64,000 bases of DNA from Mastigias papua (taxonomy: Eukaryota > Cnidaria > Scyphozoa > Rhizostomeae > Mastigiidae), in assembly GCA_964019165.1 (NCBI GenBank), contig OZ025281.1, forward strand, positions 4,367,240 through 4,431,239, written 5' to 3'. Positions within the stretch are counted from its first letter, which is position 1, and the number at the start of each line of letters is the position of its first letter. The translations under genes and the position numbers were made by a program. Of the stretch, positions 1-59,864 are shown piece by piece. The notes below the pieces were generated by a model. It was given only the letters and a program-made list of their open reading frames with translations, ran no database searches and was not told the DNA's origin.

Positions 1-718
1 CGAAGTATAGCCTGTTCTAAGTATTGTAGCTGAGGTAGCAAGTGTTAGTTGGTAAAAATGAATGTATATGCTATTCAATTGGAACCGGTTCATGCTACAT
101 TATAGGGACCATTTAGTTCTAGCATCAGACTTGGAAAAAAGTCTCTGAGGAAATTTCAAAAGCCCATGATTTTCTACATCAATATAGCAGAAGCTGAGAA
201 GATTTTTGAAGGCCTGTTGCTATTTTCCACCTCCACTGTTAACTGCTAATTTCCTTTGCCGACATGTTTTGGGATAAATTATTAGAAGTTGTAAAAAATT
301 ATGCCAGGGGAAGTTGGGATGTCTGGAGTGCCATAGAATAATGTGAATAAGCATAAAATTTTCAAAAATTTTTGCAAGTACTATTGTTTGACTGCAATAT
401 TATTGAACAGCTTTTAATGTTTATATGACTTAAACTGTAGAGACAAAAATTTTATAGAGAAATTTGGCCTTTAGATTTATTTACTGGCAGGTGTGAGATT
501 TTTGGAGATTTCAATGTGGCTGTATGTAGCTATTGAAAAAGACAATGCTTCACAGACTCGGATATTAGAAATCTTTACCTTATATTGGGCTGACAGAGTC
601 ATAATGGTCATTTTTGCATTTAACTGATACGTTATTCTCTGCCCTTCATCAATCTCTTACATCTCTTTGTCATTAAGCACTGGGCTTTTTCATTATCATA
701 TTCATAACCTCTTTCTAG
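1..718 (+). other. intron upstream of the last DNA2 exon
   Basis: This stretch ends in a pyrimidine-rich tract and an AG acceptor at 717-718, directly before the DNA2 terminal exon. I see no further DNA2 coding exon in it and no ORF with recognisable content, so it is read as the 3' part of an intron. Confidence 0.6.
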
Positions 719-988
719 GGTCGTGACAAGTCATGTATTATTGTGTCTTTTGTTCGTTCGAATAATGGTGGATATGTTGGTGAGTTGCTGAAGGACTGGA
801 GACGAGTAAACGTTGCAATTACCCGCGCTAGGCATAAACTGATAATGATTGGTTCCAAGCAAACTCTTACATCTAGCCCCATTCTAAGCAAGCTCTTGCT
901 TTTGATGGAGATAAAGGAGTGGATTGTACAAGCCGATCAAAGCCTACATGATCAATTTGGAAAACTTGGCATAAATATTTTGAGGTGA
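719..988 (+). CDS. DNA2: DNA2 helicase/nuclease, C-terminal exon (partial)
   Basis: DNA2 is an ATP-dependent SF1 helicase with a nuclease domain; it processes 5' flaps in Okazaki-fragment maturation and resects double-strand breaks. Only the last exon is in the window. It opens in frame after an acceptor AG at 717-718 with [15 protein letters not shown]. It continues with the SF1 helicase motif VI region ([19 protein letters not shown]), in which the Arg residues serve as the arginine finger of the ATPase. It ends about 45 residues later with TGA at 986-988. Strings of the form GRDKS..LVSFVRSN and DWRR.NVAITRA.HKL are highly characteristic of animal DNA2; UPF1-like SF1 helicases share motif VI but not the flanking residues. 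The upstream exons lie outside the window. No AATAAA lies within the first few hundred bases after the stop. Confidence 0.88.
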   Translation, partial: GRDKSCIIVSFVRSNNGGYVGELLKDWRRVNVAITRARHKLIMIGSKQTLTSSPILSKLLLLMEIKEWIVQADQSLHDQFGKLGINILR

Positions 989-2826
989 TATGTATTATAC
1001 ATACTTAAATTTTTAACTTTTTAAAAGCATTCGTTGTATGATCGTTACAGGTCATGCATATTAAAATTTTTGACTTTCTAAAAGTAATTAGTTTACGATC
1101 GTTACAGATCTTAGCATTTGTGTTCACATTTCTGATCATTTCCTATCGTCATCGGAGTGACACAATTTATTCATAATATTTATTCGCAGCATTAATTCTT
1201 GGTATTTATTCTTATCAAATCGAAAGTGTAACGTTGATAATGCTTATTACAAAAATTTGAATTGTAAGCGTTTTTAGAAATAATGTTTTTTATTCTGAGT
1301 TTCTTTGCGTGTCAGCTTGATATCAATGAGCTAGTCCTATCATTTAAGTCAATCATGTTATGTCCCGTTGTATTGACTATGATGGTGCTAAGCACATAAT
1401 CTTAAGCCCATCATTTTAAGCCTACCCCATAGTCTTAGTTACGCATTAAGAACGAAATATTTCTGGATGACCACCTTTCGGACAAAATTAGTACGAAGAA
1501 TTATTTCGTCGGACATTCCGATCGATACGAAATTTTGTTACGCCGAAACTCATAGTATATTACTTTTACCTATTTTCTGATAATTTCGGTACAAAGAGAG
1601 AGTTGACAGCATGCTTCTTCATCCCCTCCGGGCATCGAAGGCATAGACCTTATGTTTCATTATTAAAAGAGAACAATGAATAAAAATAGCCCTTTGAAAT
1701 AAACTTCTTGTTACAATTAAATCTCTTGAAATCCATTTGATGTTTCGAATTTCCGAAAGTTTTTCATCCGGGTTTTCAAAAATATGCCCGAAAGTATTTA
1801 TGCCGAAGTATTTTCACCGAAACTCTCGTCCACGAAACCTTTTGTTGTCAATACAGTTGAACGGAGAGATGAATTATATGAACGGAGAGATGAATTGATA
1901 GCTATAAATACATGTGATTGAACTTAAAGGAATAATTCAATTACGAATGTGAAAGAATTATTTAGTGAATGATCGCATGAATGAATGAATGAATGAATGA
2001 ATGAATGAATGAATGAATGAATGAATTAGTCAATGAATAGATGAGTAAATAAATGAAATAAATTAATGAATAAGTGAATGAAAGAATGAATGACTGAATG
2101 AATGAATGTATGAATGAATGGCTTAATAAGGATTTAAGGCCTGTGTAAGTGTATTAATTGGATGAATGAACGAAAACTGGAATGAATGAACATTTGATGG
2201 AAGATGTCTAAGCTATGTTTGATGATCTTGTTAATGTTAGTCCGCTTTAAAATTTAGTGACATCCACTTTGCAATAAATTCGTTGGAATACATGTTTTTA
2301 TTTTTGTAAGAAACAATAAGAAACATTAGGCTCGAATCAGGCAGATATTGAGAAGCAAATAATAAGCACATGCAGGCTGAGTTGCAAAACTTATCTTGAA
2401 AAATCTGTTTTTGCGAGAATATGGTTTATTAGACTGGCAACAAAATACAAAGAGCATTCGTCTGTCAAATGTTTTTAATTTAACCTTCGATTTCTAGTAT
2501 CACGGTGTGACGGTTGCCTTGTTGCTATAGGAAATTTCAAGAGTTTTAAGAAACACTTAAGACACATTTCAGGCTGGATTTACCAAAAACTTGCAAAGAC
2601 TGGAGTGAAAAAGGTCGCTTCTTATAAAAAGACGTGTATCTGTTGTATATATTGCATGGAAGTTAAACCTATTTATTAATCTTTTATGTCAACTTTCAAA
2701 TATACTACCCTCGTTCTCTGGTTCTCCATTTCGGATCCGCCACGCACGAAAGGGTTTTTCACGTGCAGTTCTGCACAAAATATGCAGCTCTAAACTCATT
2801 TTGTTAGATGCATTTGTAATATGCTT
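989..2826. other. intergenic DNA downstream of DNA2
   Basis: No gene, splice-consistent exon or RNA gene was recognised. The only structure is a GAAT/TGAA tetranucleotide tract (from about 1975, with decayed units to about 2190). AATAAA-type hexamers near 1677 could serve DNA2, but the distance is long. Confidence 0.5.
1975..2030. repeat. (GAAT)n microsatellite
   Basis: About a dozen uninterrupted tetranucleotide units are followed by diverged units as far as about 2190. Confidence 0.9.
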
Positions 2827-2834
2827 ATGAGAAT

Positions 2835-3172
<338 letters not shown>

Positions 3173-3729
3173 ATGAGAATCAAGGATAAATGCTGAATAT
3201 AATAGCTTATCCATCCGAATAACATGCAGTTCTAAAGTTTCTTAAAAAACAACTTTGCCATGCAGTCTCTTATTGCAGAAGATGATCTAACTGTTTCCGT
3301 TTCACAGAAGTGGACAACGTGCGTGCATTTTGCTAGTTAGTTACGCAGGGGGATTTTTTCAAAAGTTACAAAGAATTCCTTGGTAAGTTCCCTTGAGTTG
3401 CCTATTTTTGCTTGTGAAACTGAGGCCTTAAATGATACCTCACTTGCAAATCCCATGCAAAACTGATAAATAGCCTATAAACGACCCCTAGATATACTGT
3501 ACCTCAGCAAATATTGAATATTTTCGCAAATGTAAACATTCTCCAAAGATTCTTTGCGCAATGACATGGGCAGATGACAGGTGTGGGAATGTGAAGGGAT
3601 ACAGGTAGTATATCGTTCGCAATTATCAACAAGGAAATGCTGTTCATGCACAGAGCTGCAAATAATAAAAATATACCGACGAGATTTGGGCGTTAGCTTC
3701 GCTTAGGCATAGACATTAAAACTTTCATT

Positions 3730-42135
<38,406 letters not shown>

Positions 42136-42888
42136 CATCGCAAACAGCATTAATACAGCCTTGCAAATTAGAGCTTTGGTCCTTCTTTGCTAGTTGATAA
42201 ATAACACTCATGGAATGATTAATTGTTGTTTCAGAGATATTAACAGTTGCCACTGGCTTAGTTCACAGGATGATAATTATATAGATCATGGCCTTTCATA
42301 TGCACTACGCAACTTTACCATGTGTTCGTTTAATTTCTATGAATAGATTCACTTAGTGCAAGCTTAGAAAACTTGCTTGCAAAGATACATCGAATACTTC
42401 CGATTGAAGTGCCCTATTACTCTTTTCCGCATTTAAGCTATTCCCTTTAGATTCTGTCTGTTCTCAGCCCTCCTTTAGCAATTCAATAGGATTTCGCTTT
42501 ATATTCAATTTGACAGGCTTCGACATGCACTTTTGTGAGATATCTAATTACACCATTATGAATACAATCAAGTTCTTCTGTCCTATACTTAAAGATCTGT
42601 CAAACCAAAAACCCTTGGCATTCTAATCGTTAAATTTATTTTTGGTAAGGTCAAACTTTGAAATAAGAGGTGTCCTATATATGTATATGTACATATTCAA
42701 AAAACTTCATTATGTATTTTGGTTGCCAATCTTTCTCAGGAAGGCTTTTGAAAGGTGTCAAATTTTCTTCCTGTTTATGATTAACATGTTCCGGCATTTA
42801 CATTATATATTCCACAAAACCACAAGTTTTTTCATTCCACTGTTTGATCCTTGCTCGAGAGTGTTCTGTCTCACTTTACCATCGAAAA

Positions 42889-45440
42889 ATGGCTACTTCA
42901 AGAATTCTCCTGTTTCTTCTTGGCATAGTAGCAATGACATTGGCGGCTCCTCCATACCTACAGAAAGGTTTGTACTCAAGGTTCAAGCTCATCCTGTAAT
43001 GAGGAGTAATTGATTAGAAGTTTGTATTATAGATATTGCGATCTAGACAGTTTCAACACTTTTTGCATGAATGCATTTCGCTTGCCCGGAATTTTGTGAT
43101 CATATGAAAACATAGCAGTGCAAATCTCTCTAGCTACTTTTCTCTATTATTAATTGTCCTAGTCAAGGCAGAATCAAGTTACGCCAACTTGCTTTCATCT
43201 AGGGTAATATTTTGTGCTTTTTAATTATAAAACTCACCCACACCTGGGTTCGTAAACCATCTGATTGCCCCCAGTTTAGAGAGTTTTTAGCTTGTCTCCA
43301 ATCATAACTTTTACACTTGGACATATAACTTATTTGTTGTAAATTTTCTCTTTGAATAGATTTTAAATACAAAAGAGGATAGAGGATATTTGACTGATAC
43401 GAAAAACTGTTATTATTGGAAACGTTTCTGGTCCAGTACCGAATTTTTGCCTTTTTCATAATTTCGGTATTACGACTTTCGACTCTCTTTGGCAGAATGT
43501 TTGATTTTGTGCAACATTGCTTTGGTACACACACAGAGACAGACGTAGTGAAGTTATGTGTTAGGCTTATGCAACGACGACACAACATACACATGCGAAT
43601 AATCCCCGTAGTATCACAAAGAGAAGACACACCACGATTTGATAGTTTTGAATCCACTGAGTTATCCACAATAGACAAAAAAACAACTCTTTACACGAAG
43701 AAGAATGACTTGCTTTAATCTCTAACAATATTTTCCCTATAACTGTCCAACTACTGTTTATTTTCTTCTCCACCTCTTGCTTCCTTTTCTCTCCTTGTTT
43801 CCTTGTACCCAGTTCCTCGAGAGCTCCGCAGAGCGCCTCACATATGCACTTTGTTATGCCTCAAAAGTCTCGAAATTAGCGCTCTTCATTTGAACAGTCG
43901 AATACTTTTCCGTGTAGACTAGTTTCATATAAAAATGCTTATGGTGTGAAAAAAGGATATCTAAATAGATATTGAATAAACGTGAGCTAAATAAACGTTG
44001 AATAGTCACCAAAGTGTGAAGAATCCAAGAAATTATTGCTAGAAAGTGGGCTGTGATGTTGTAATGCTAGTAGTAACCTGTATTTCATATGATTGAACAT
44101 TGTTATAGTCACATCTGCACGCACACTAGCTAAATGAGTGCATGTGGCTTTTGTACATAAGAGCTCATTCTTATGTCAATTCTGTTGCATCTAAAGGTTG
44201 GGGTACTATTTTTGCACAGGAAATAGTATACTGGGTTATCATCAAAGTAATATATACTGCGAGGCTGGGAAAAGTTAAATTGAAGCAGAGAAAATAGGTA
44301 TCTTCCATCTCCTAAAAATAATTGAATAAATAAATAATTGCAATGAAGTAAAATTTGTCTGCTTCTTTACGGTAAACTAGAGATTTTAGAATATTTTTAC
44401 CAAACCATGAATGAATCCTCTTAGAAAGTGTTAATGGCATTATATACCTGCACTGCTGATTTAACAGAATCCAGAATGAGTAATGAAGGTAGATATTAAT
44501 ATCTCAAAGATGGTAAAGAGCGAAATTGTAGGTATAGGGAATCGATCATAGTTAGCCTGCACAAAGTGCAAAGATAAGAAGCTCTTACCACCGGTGCATG
44601 ATGGAGATTTTCTAGAGATAGGTTTAATGATCGGCGAGGATAAAACGCTTTTATCATGTAATCCATGAAGAAAGGCATGATAGTGATTGATGTGTCTTGA
44701 TAGTCTTGGTGTGTTTCTGTATCCGGACCTTCGTATGGACATAAATACTACGGGTTACATAGGCTAATCGACTTATTTACAAAGTATAACTGTATGTTAA
44801 AAGCAGAGAGAGAGTATCTTTGAATTTAGTGAAAAATTTGCTGGAATTATCGACAGAATATCATGTAAAGGATCTCGCTACTTAATATACTGCCTATGCT
44901 TAGGTAATTTGCATAAGTACATTAACTTCGAATGTTGTAGGCAAACAGCTTCAAGAAATGGTCGAGAAATTGGACCAGAAAACAAAATTTATAACAAATC
45001 TGATATCTGTCAAGAAGAGAGAGATCCAGGGTAAAATGCGAGCTTTGGATGCTAGAATTTCTGCATTGGAAAGTAACCTTTGGACCTTGAAGCGCACCCA
45101 GTACACATTTCCAAATCTGAAAATGGTGACTCTTCCTCCAAACACAGGAATGAAAGGAAAAATCCCAAACGACATCATACCCAAAAATACTCGAGCTGTT
45201 ATTGTCTCGATTAAGTGCGATCAATGGATGGAGACATTCAATGCGAAGATGGCACTGGAAGTAAAGCAGGCTGGCAATGCTAATGGTGGATCGGTTATTT
45301 ACACTGCTCCATTGAATGATTTCTATTATGAGACACTTGTACCATGGGATGGGTTTGCAGGCAGCACAATTATATTCAAAACAACAGGTAGCTCAAAGAA
45401 TAAGTATACGCTTGGCATCGTTGGGTATATCACACAATAA
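42889..45440 (+). CDS. secreted coiled-coil protein of unknown family, 2 exons, 192 aa
   Basis: Exon 1 (42889-42967) encodes MATSRILLFLLGIVAMTLA, a clean signal peptide, then APPYLQK, and ends AAAG|GTTTGT. Exon 2 (44941-45440) starts after TTGTAG and joins in phase 1. Together they make 579 nt, exactly 193 codons, ending with TAA at 45438-45440. After the signal comes a heptad-like amphipathic stretch (KQLQEMVEKLDQKTKFI, then MRALDARISALESNLWTL; residues about 28-75), likely an oligomerising coiled coil. A beta-rich C-terminal domain of about 110 residues follows, with motifs MVTLPPNTGMKGKIP, RAVIVSIKCDQW and KYTLGIVGYITQ. I do not recognise the family; the layout recalls trimeric secreted lectin- or C1q-like proteins, but this is only architecture. 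AATAAA at 45914-45919 may be the poly(A) signal. Extra exons inside the 2 kb intron cannot be excluded. Confidence 0.75.
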
Positions 45441-46960
45441 TTGATCATCTCTGACTATGTAATGGACCTTGCCTTTGTCATCAATTGATTGTCGTAGCAA
45501 AACTCTTCTAAATTTTTGAAGCTTCAATCTATATACAAACGATTTTACTGCATCTGAACGAAGTTTTCTCTGTTGCAAAGCTTCTACTGGCGTCAATGAT
45601 AGAGTTGTTTTAATGATTTAGTCAAAAGAAATTTCTGTAATTTCAGTTCTGTCCACATATTTAGTATACAATGTAATTGTTGGTATTTCTGTTTTGCAAT
45701 CAGAATGCACGAGGCTCGAAGTCAACTCCAGTCTCCTTCATAACGATGGGTTGACCAACTAATGGCTCGGGTTGTGGACAGATAGGTCTGGGGGTAATGC
45801 AGCTCTGGCTGCGGGCAAATCAGCGTTACTTTGACTTTGGTTGGCATTTTGCAGTAAGAGAGTGGTAAACCATTGGAATAGAGTGTTGTAACCTATCCTT
45901 GAAGGTATTTCACAATAAAGCTGATTATCTTTAACATCAACATAACATGTCAGCATTTTACCCCAAAACAAAACCCTAAACTAAAATAATCCTTCCTTCG
46001 TTCATATACTGTATGCTCCACAGGGAGTCCATAAGATAAGCTATTTACAAGAATATGACATCGAACATCCAATGGACATTAGGTTACCGTTTCGTAAGTT
46101 GTTAATTAATTAAAAGAGATAAAGGTTAATCCCATATACATTTCCGTTAATTGGGAGCTCCTGTTAGAGAGGAAACTTATCCTGGACCATCGGTATTATC
46201 AAGAAGGGTGCCCGTCTCCTTTCCTCCCCGCCTTTAACTTCTCCAGTGTTGCCATAAGCCGCCCATTTGCTGCTAGGTGAATAGTGAGCTAGCATCCAAA
46301 CTATGACAGGGCTTTTGCTTCTAAGTGTGTTTTCCAATTAGTGCTTAGCAAGGGATCAAGGTGTTGTAGGTAGTTTCTTGCTGTATTTATCATATACAGG
46401 TTCAATTTCACATGTCCAATCACTAAAGTTTATACAGTTGCAGCTTTTACATGCTCTTTTCATATGATTATATACCAATTTTGAATGAAAAACCTATTTA
46501 TAACCAATGATTGTATACAACAGCTTACTCTTTTTCGATTCTGAACTTACTAACAGGTTCAATGCTGTTGGTGAATGCATATGCAACTTTTGCTCTTTGT
46601 CCTAAATGCTTAAGAAAAACTTGCACCACTGATAACATCTCTTACTTCAGCAGTGTTTTATGTGCAGTCAAATCCCAGTGTTTCTCATCACATCTTATTA
46701 TCCATAGTTCTCAGTTGAGAACTATGGAGGCAAGACGGAAGCTTAACTGTTTGAGCCATGTCGATAGTAACAGCCTAAAAACTTATGCTCTTTGAACCTA
46801 CCTACAGACGAAAACCTTGCAAAACTGCTAGGAGCTCATACCTTAGCTTAGATTTTTATTTACAGTAAGATTTCTATACTTCTCATTCTCTCCCTTTTAC
46901 CAATAATTTTCAAGTGAGAACTAGGAGGATAGACTGAAAAATTTTTGAGCTATGTTTGTC
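45441..46960. other. 3' flank and intergenic DNA
   Basis: Apart from the AATAAA at 45914-45919, nothing was recognised. ORFs here are short, overlap on both strands and lack splice or family support. Confidence 0.5.
45914..45919 (+). promoter_or_regulatory. putative poly(A) signal AATAAA
   Basis: Canonical hexamer about 475 bp after the stop of the secreted coiled-coil gene, on the same strand. Its use is inferred only from position. Confidence 0.4.
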
Positions 46961-46969
46961 TTATCTTGG

Positions 46970-48900
46970 AAAACAGAGGCAAATTATGTAACAATCAATT
47001 AAAAGCAATCCTCAGCAACCAATCAGGAACCTGAACAGTGACGTTATTTGTTTACATTTTGCCTGTCATCCCCTCTTGCAATGGGGAAAACAAAGCTGCA
47101 CAAAAATGATCGTCATTGATACATACATGCTTGAAACTTTCCAAGTTTTCAATAGCAATGTTCTAAGGAAATAAACTATGAATTCCTCACGTCCCTACGT
47201 GATAGCTTCATGAAATTTTGCTACAGTGACTTTCAAATCTCATCCTTCCCATATCGTATACCAAATAGGTCTAGGCAGCCAAGGAAAGTGGCTCCCAACC
47301 CCAAAGGAACTGTTATAAATCATCATCAATACTGTAAAATTCTTCATGGGAACCCTTTCATTAGCACCTTTGAATAGAAATCAATTTCTTATTGCAACTG
47401 CAACTTTGTCTCTTCCCTTCCCAAAAATACTAGGTAATGATTTGCACATTCCCATGACAAAAGCCAACAGCAGAAGGAGGACAATGAAAATTTGAATACT
47501 TCTTTAAATCTGGCTCACTCTAGTTGTAAAATTTAGTGAAGTCGGCCACTATCCTGCATCGTACGTGTTTTAACGACCAGTGTGAACATGCTTTCATAAG
47601 CAGTCAAATAGAAATGAGTTCTATTTGAAAATGTCCTGTCCGCGATGTCCCAGATTCATACGAGAATTACGACGAATGTGAACTCATGGTTGTGCATGAC
47701 TGGGGCATCTCAGCCTCTTATGACGAGTGAACACTGTACTGGGATGTCTCCGATGCTTTAGTAGTTACTAAGCCACTTGACATAGCTCTGTTGCCGCGCT
47801 TTTCTGAGCTATGGTTGGCGCGCAATATGTTAGTCATCAGCTTTCACGACAAGTGTGAGCACACTGAATGCAAAAACGTAAGAGTCAGGAGAGTCGCCGA
47901 CCTCCCCGACCGTTACGCAAATTACGACAAGTGTGAACCAGGCCTTACTGTAAATTTGTTTCATAATGGCAGGATCTTTCACAACAACCTTATCGCTGAG
48001 TGAAACGGAGTTGTAAAGTTGCAATTCGGTGAGTTAGAAATTATTAAATTCGGTGAATTAAACTCCATGTGGCTACAGTGGATGTAAAATTTGCAATGAC
48101 TTTGTGACGTATTCTCATATGTTTAGTTAAAAGCGTGATTTTATTTTATTTATTTTTGCGTCAGCAGGTATTCATCTTTGCAGGACTGTTTCATTATCTA
48201 TTTTTCGGAGGTGGGAGACAGAAAATTGAATTGAAATAAGAAAGCAACATCAAATTGAAAAAGCTTTATAGCTAATAGAGTAATACTGGAGGTAACAATG
48301 TCATTTATTTTGTTCACTCAACTGTTGGAGCGAGCTTATCAAACTATTAGCAGCATACCACCTATTTTATTCTTTCCTTTCATTGATTTATTTGACTAAT
48401 AGTTTTAGAAAATTCATGTCACATTAGTTGTCAAGAATTTTTAGTCATATATATGTATTCATTTTATAGAATAAGAATTATTTGGTACACTTATAAACTG
48501 TCCAATGTTTACCTTGTCTATTTCCTGTACAAAAGCTGGACATTTAATTTGAGATGAACTTTACTTATCTTGCTGTATATAAGTTGAATTGTAAGTACCA
48601 TATTCAGTCGGAACCATAATAATTAGTGTCCTTTCTTGCTGTATTCGGTCACAGTGCAATAAAAGTAAATTGTAGTTTTAAATTCTTATGAGATGTAACA
48701 GGAAAGAAGAGGTTAGTGAGACAGCGTTCCCATGAAGAATTTTGCGGTATTGATGGTGAATTATAAACAGTTCTTTTGGGGTTGGGGGCCACTTTCCTTG
48801 GTCACCTAGATCTATTTGATATACAATTTAGGATGGATGAAATTTGAACCTCACTGTAGAAAAATTCCATAAAGCAATCACTGATGAAAGTCACTATTGA
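46970..48900. repeat. long inverted-repeat (foldback) element, copy A
   Basis: The left arm (46970-47340, starting near CAGAGGCAAATTATGTAA) is a direct match to 51254-51620. The right arm (48715-48900) is a reverse-complement match to 51470-51660 and so also to its own left arm. The middle (about 48010-48680) matches 51700-52430 in reverse orientation. A stretch at about 47540-47970 absent from copy B, with CCTGGTTCACACTTGTCGTAA-like ends on the minus strand, looks like a nested MITE. The ORF at 47791-48003 falls in that nest and is not a gene. Confidence 0.7.
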
Positions 48901-49307
48901 TGTATTTAGCTTCTAATCGAAGCCCAGAATTCTCCTAAAGTAAATTATTCCTGTGTCACTGGGTCAATTTTTTATCATTTCAACAGTCTAGAGTATAATG
49001 CAAAAATTTAGCAATCTAAATAATGTTTTGAGACTAGACACAATAGCTAAGGAAGCCAAATTTGGTGTCTTTTGAGCCATTCCAGACATTATGGATAAGT
49101 TAATTTTGCGGGAAAGTATTTCAAAGAGATGGGTAGATTTTTTGCCTAAGGCACAAACGTCTGATTCCATATTTATAAGTCGGTCAACTTTTGGTCTTGA
49201 ACCGCTTCTGAGACCAGTTTTTGCATTGATTGTAGTTTTTTCCCAGTGCAAAGAGACAACAGATTGAGTTTGCAGTTTATCTTTCACAAAGATATATTAA
49301 GTGGCTG

Positions 49308-50084
49308 GTCATTTAATATCTACTAGGGGGGCCAGAGTGGTTTGGCATGGGCCATGAACTTTATTTTGGGCATGGAGAGAGGCTATCAAATTTTTCTGTA
49401 ATAATGAGATGGGCCATGAAATATTTCCTGACAGATTCTCAAAAATTTCTCATCATTGAAATGAACTGAGGAAACTCTCAAACAACGCACAAATTAGAAT
49501 TTCAGCATCCAGTCTCTAGTATTTATTGGTTTTTACTAAATATTGATTTCATTTGAGTTTGAAGAAGAACAGGTTCCAGTATAACACTCTAAATCTAAAG
49601 GATTAGTCTCATCTAAGGTAACAACTTGGACTGCATCTGGCTGGACACTAGGTGTTGTTCTCTTTTTGAAAGTCATCATTTCAATGATGCTATGCTGCCT
49701 CTTATTAGCAGTTGCTCTCAATAACTTTCTTTTGTTGCTTCACGTGTAGCTGTTTGTTTTACAGCAAGAGCACTGAACATCTTCTCAACAATTGGAACAA
49801 CATCTGTATCAAAACAGCCATTTGAAATGAGAAACTTCAAAGCTCCAAATAATATCTGGGAACCCACCCATCTTCTCTTTCAATCTCCTGTATCTTCAGT
49901 GGTGATCTCCTGAACTTCACCTTTATGTGTTTCTATGAGTTTAACTTGAGGGGGGGGGTATGAAATGTTTGACATTTTATCAGATGGGCTTTGAAAGTTT
50001 TTGAGTGCTGGAGATGGGCCATCAATTTTTTTGACAAAATTTGCCAAATCACTCCAGCCACCCCCCTGGTAGATATTAAATGAC
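49308..50084. mobile_element. non-autonomous DNA element with inverted ends
   Basis: The left end GTCATTTAATATCTAC-TAGGGGGG is mirrored by CCCCCCTGGTAGATATTAAATGAC at the right end. Inverted similarity continues inward (AGAGTGGTTTGGCA against GGAGTGATTTGGCA). The interior on the minus strand holds fragments such as DTDVVPIVEKMFSALAVKQT with stops, possibly the relic of a transposase that I cannot place. Target duplications were not resolved. It lies upstream of the CUB gene. Confidence 0.6.
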
Positions 50085-50492
50085 TGGTCCCTAAAACTTA
50101 GCATGTCCCGAATGCCGAAGCACCCCGCCACTTATTTCGCCTCCACGTAAGTCCCGACTTGTCTACTCTTATTGAATCAAGGCAGGAGAAGGTATTAATT
50201 TGGTTAATTTAACTAATCACAGGCTGTGGACATGACATCATCTAATTGTATGCAGTGACGTATCTTACCACGCCATACCTTGCCTTCATCCCACTTGCAA
50301 TTGTGTTGTTAATGAATATTGTCGGTATTCGGTATTTTAGGCTTTCCATCTGTGATCGTTGGGCAGTTACAGCGGAAATTTGATCGTGATTCGGACGGTT
50401 TTATCTATCATCTACTTCACATTTATCTAACTTGTTCAAGTCAACAGAACGAGGAACTCAAACTTTACAATAATGGATAATAATGGATAATA

Positions 50493-59431
<8,939 letters not shown>

Positions 59432-59690
59432 TAATTATTACGGGTCTTTTCTATTTCAAATAGTTTATTGAATTGCATAATTCGCTTAACCTTCCCTTTT
59501 CTGCACATTGTGATAGCATCCTTGTTGTATGACCATTTCAAGTTTTCAAGAAGGACTGTTGTGACAGTGTACCTTGTCTATGTTGACAAAAATTGTAGTG
59601 ATGCTAAAGCAGACCAATAGTAAGGTAGAATCTGCCTGATGAGTGCCTATACACGAATATTCATACGCTAGACAGTACCGATGAGTTAAA

Positions 59691-59844
<154 letters not shown>

Positions 59845-59864
59845 TGTATATGTATATATGTGAA

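Noticed and set aside
743..988. Stand-alone 81-residue gene starting at TTG 743
   Set aside because: The reading frame extends upstream to a splice acceptor at 717-718 and is the DNA2 last exon.
47791..48003. 70-codon ORF with several Cys and His
   Set aside because: It lies in a nested repeat within the foldback element and has no start context or homology.
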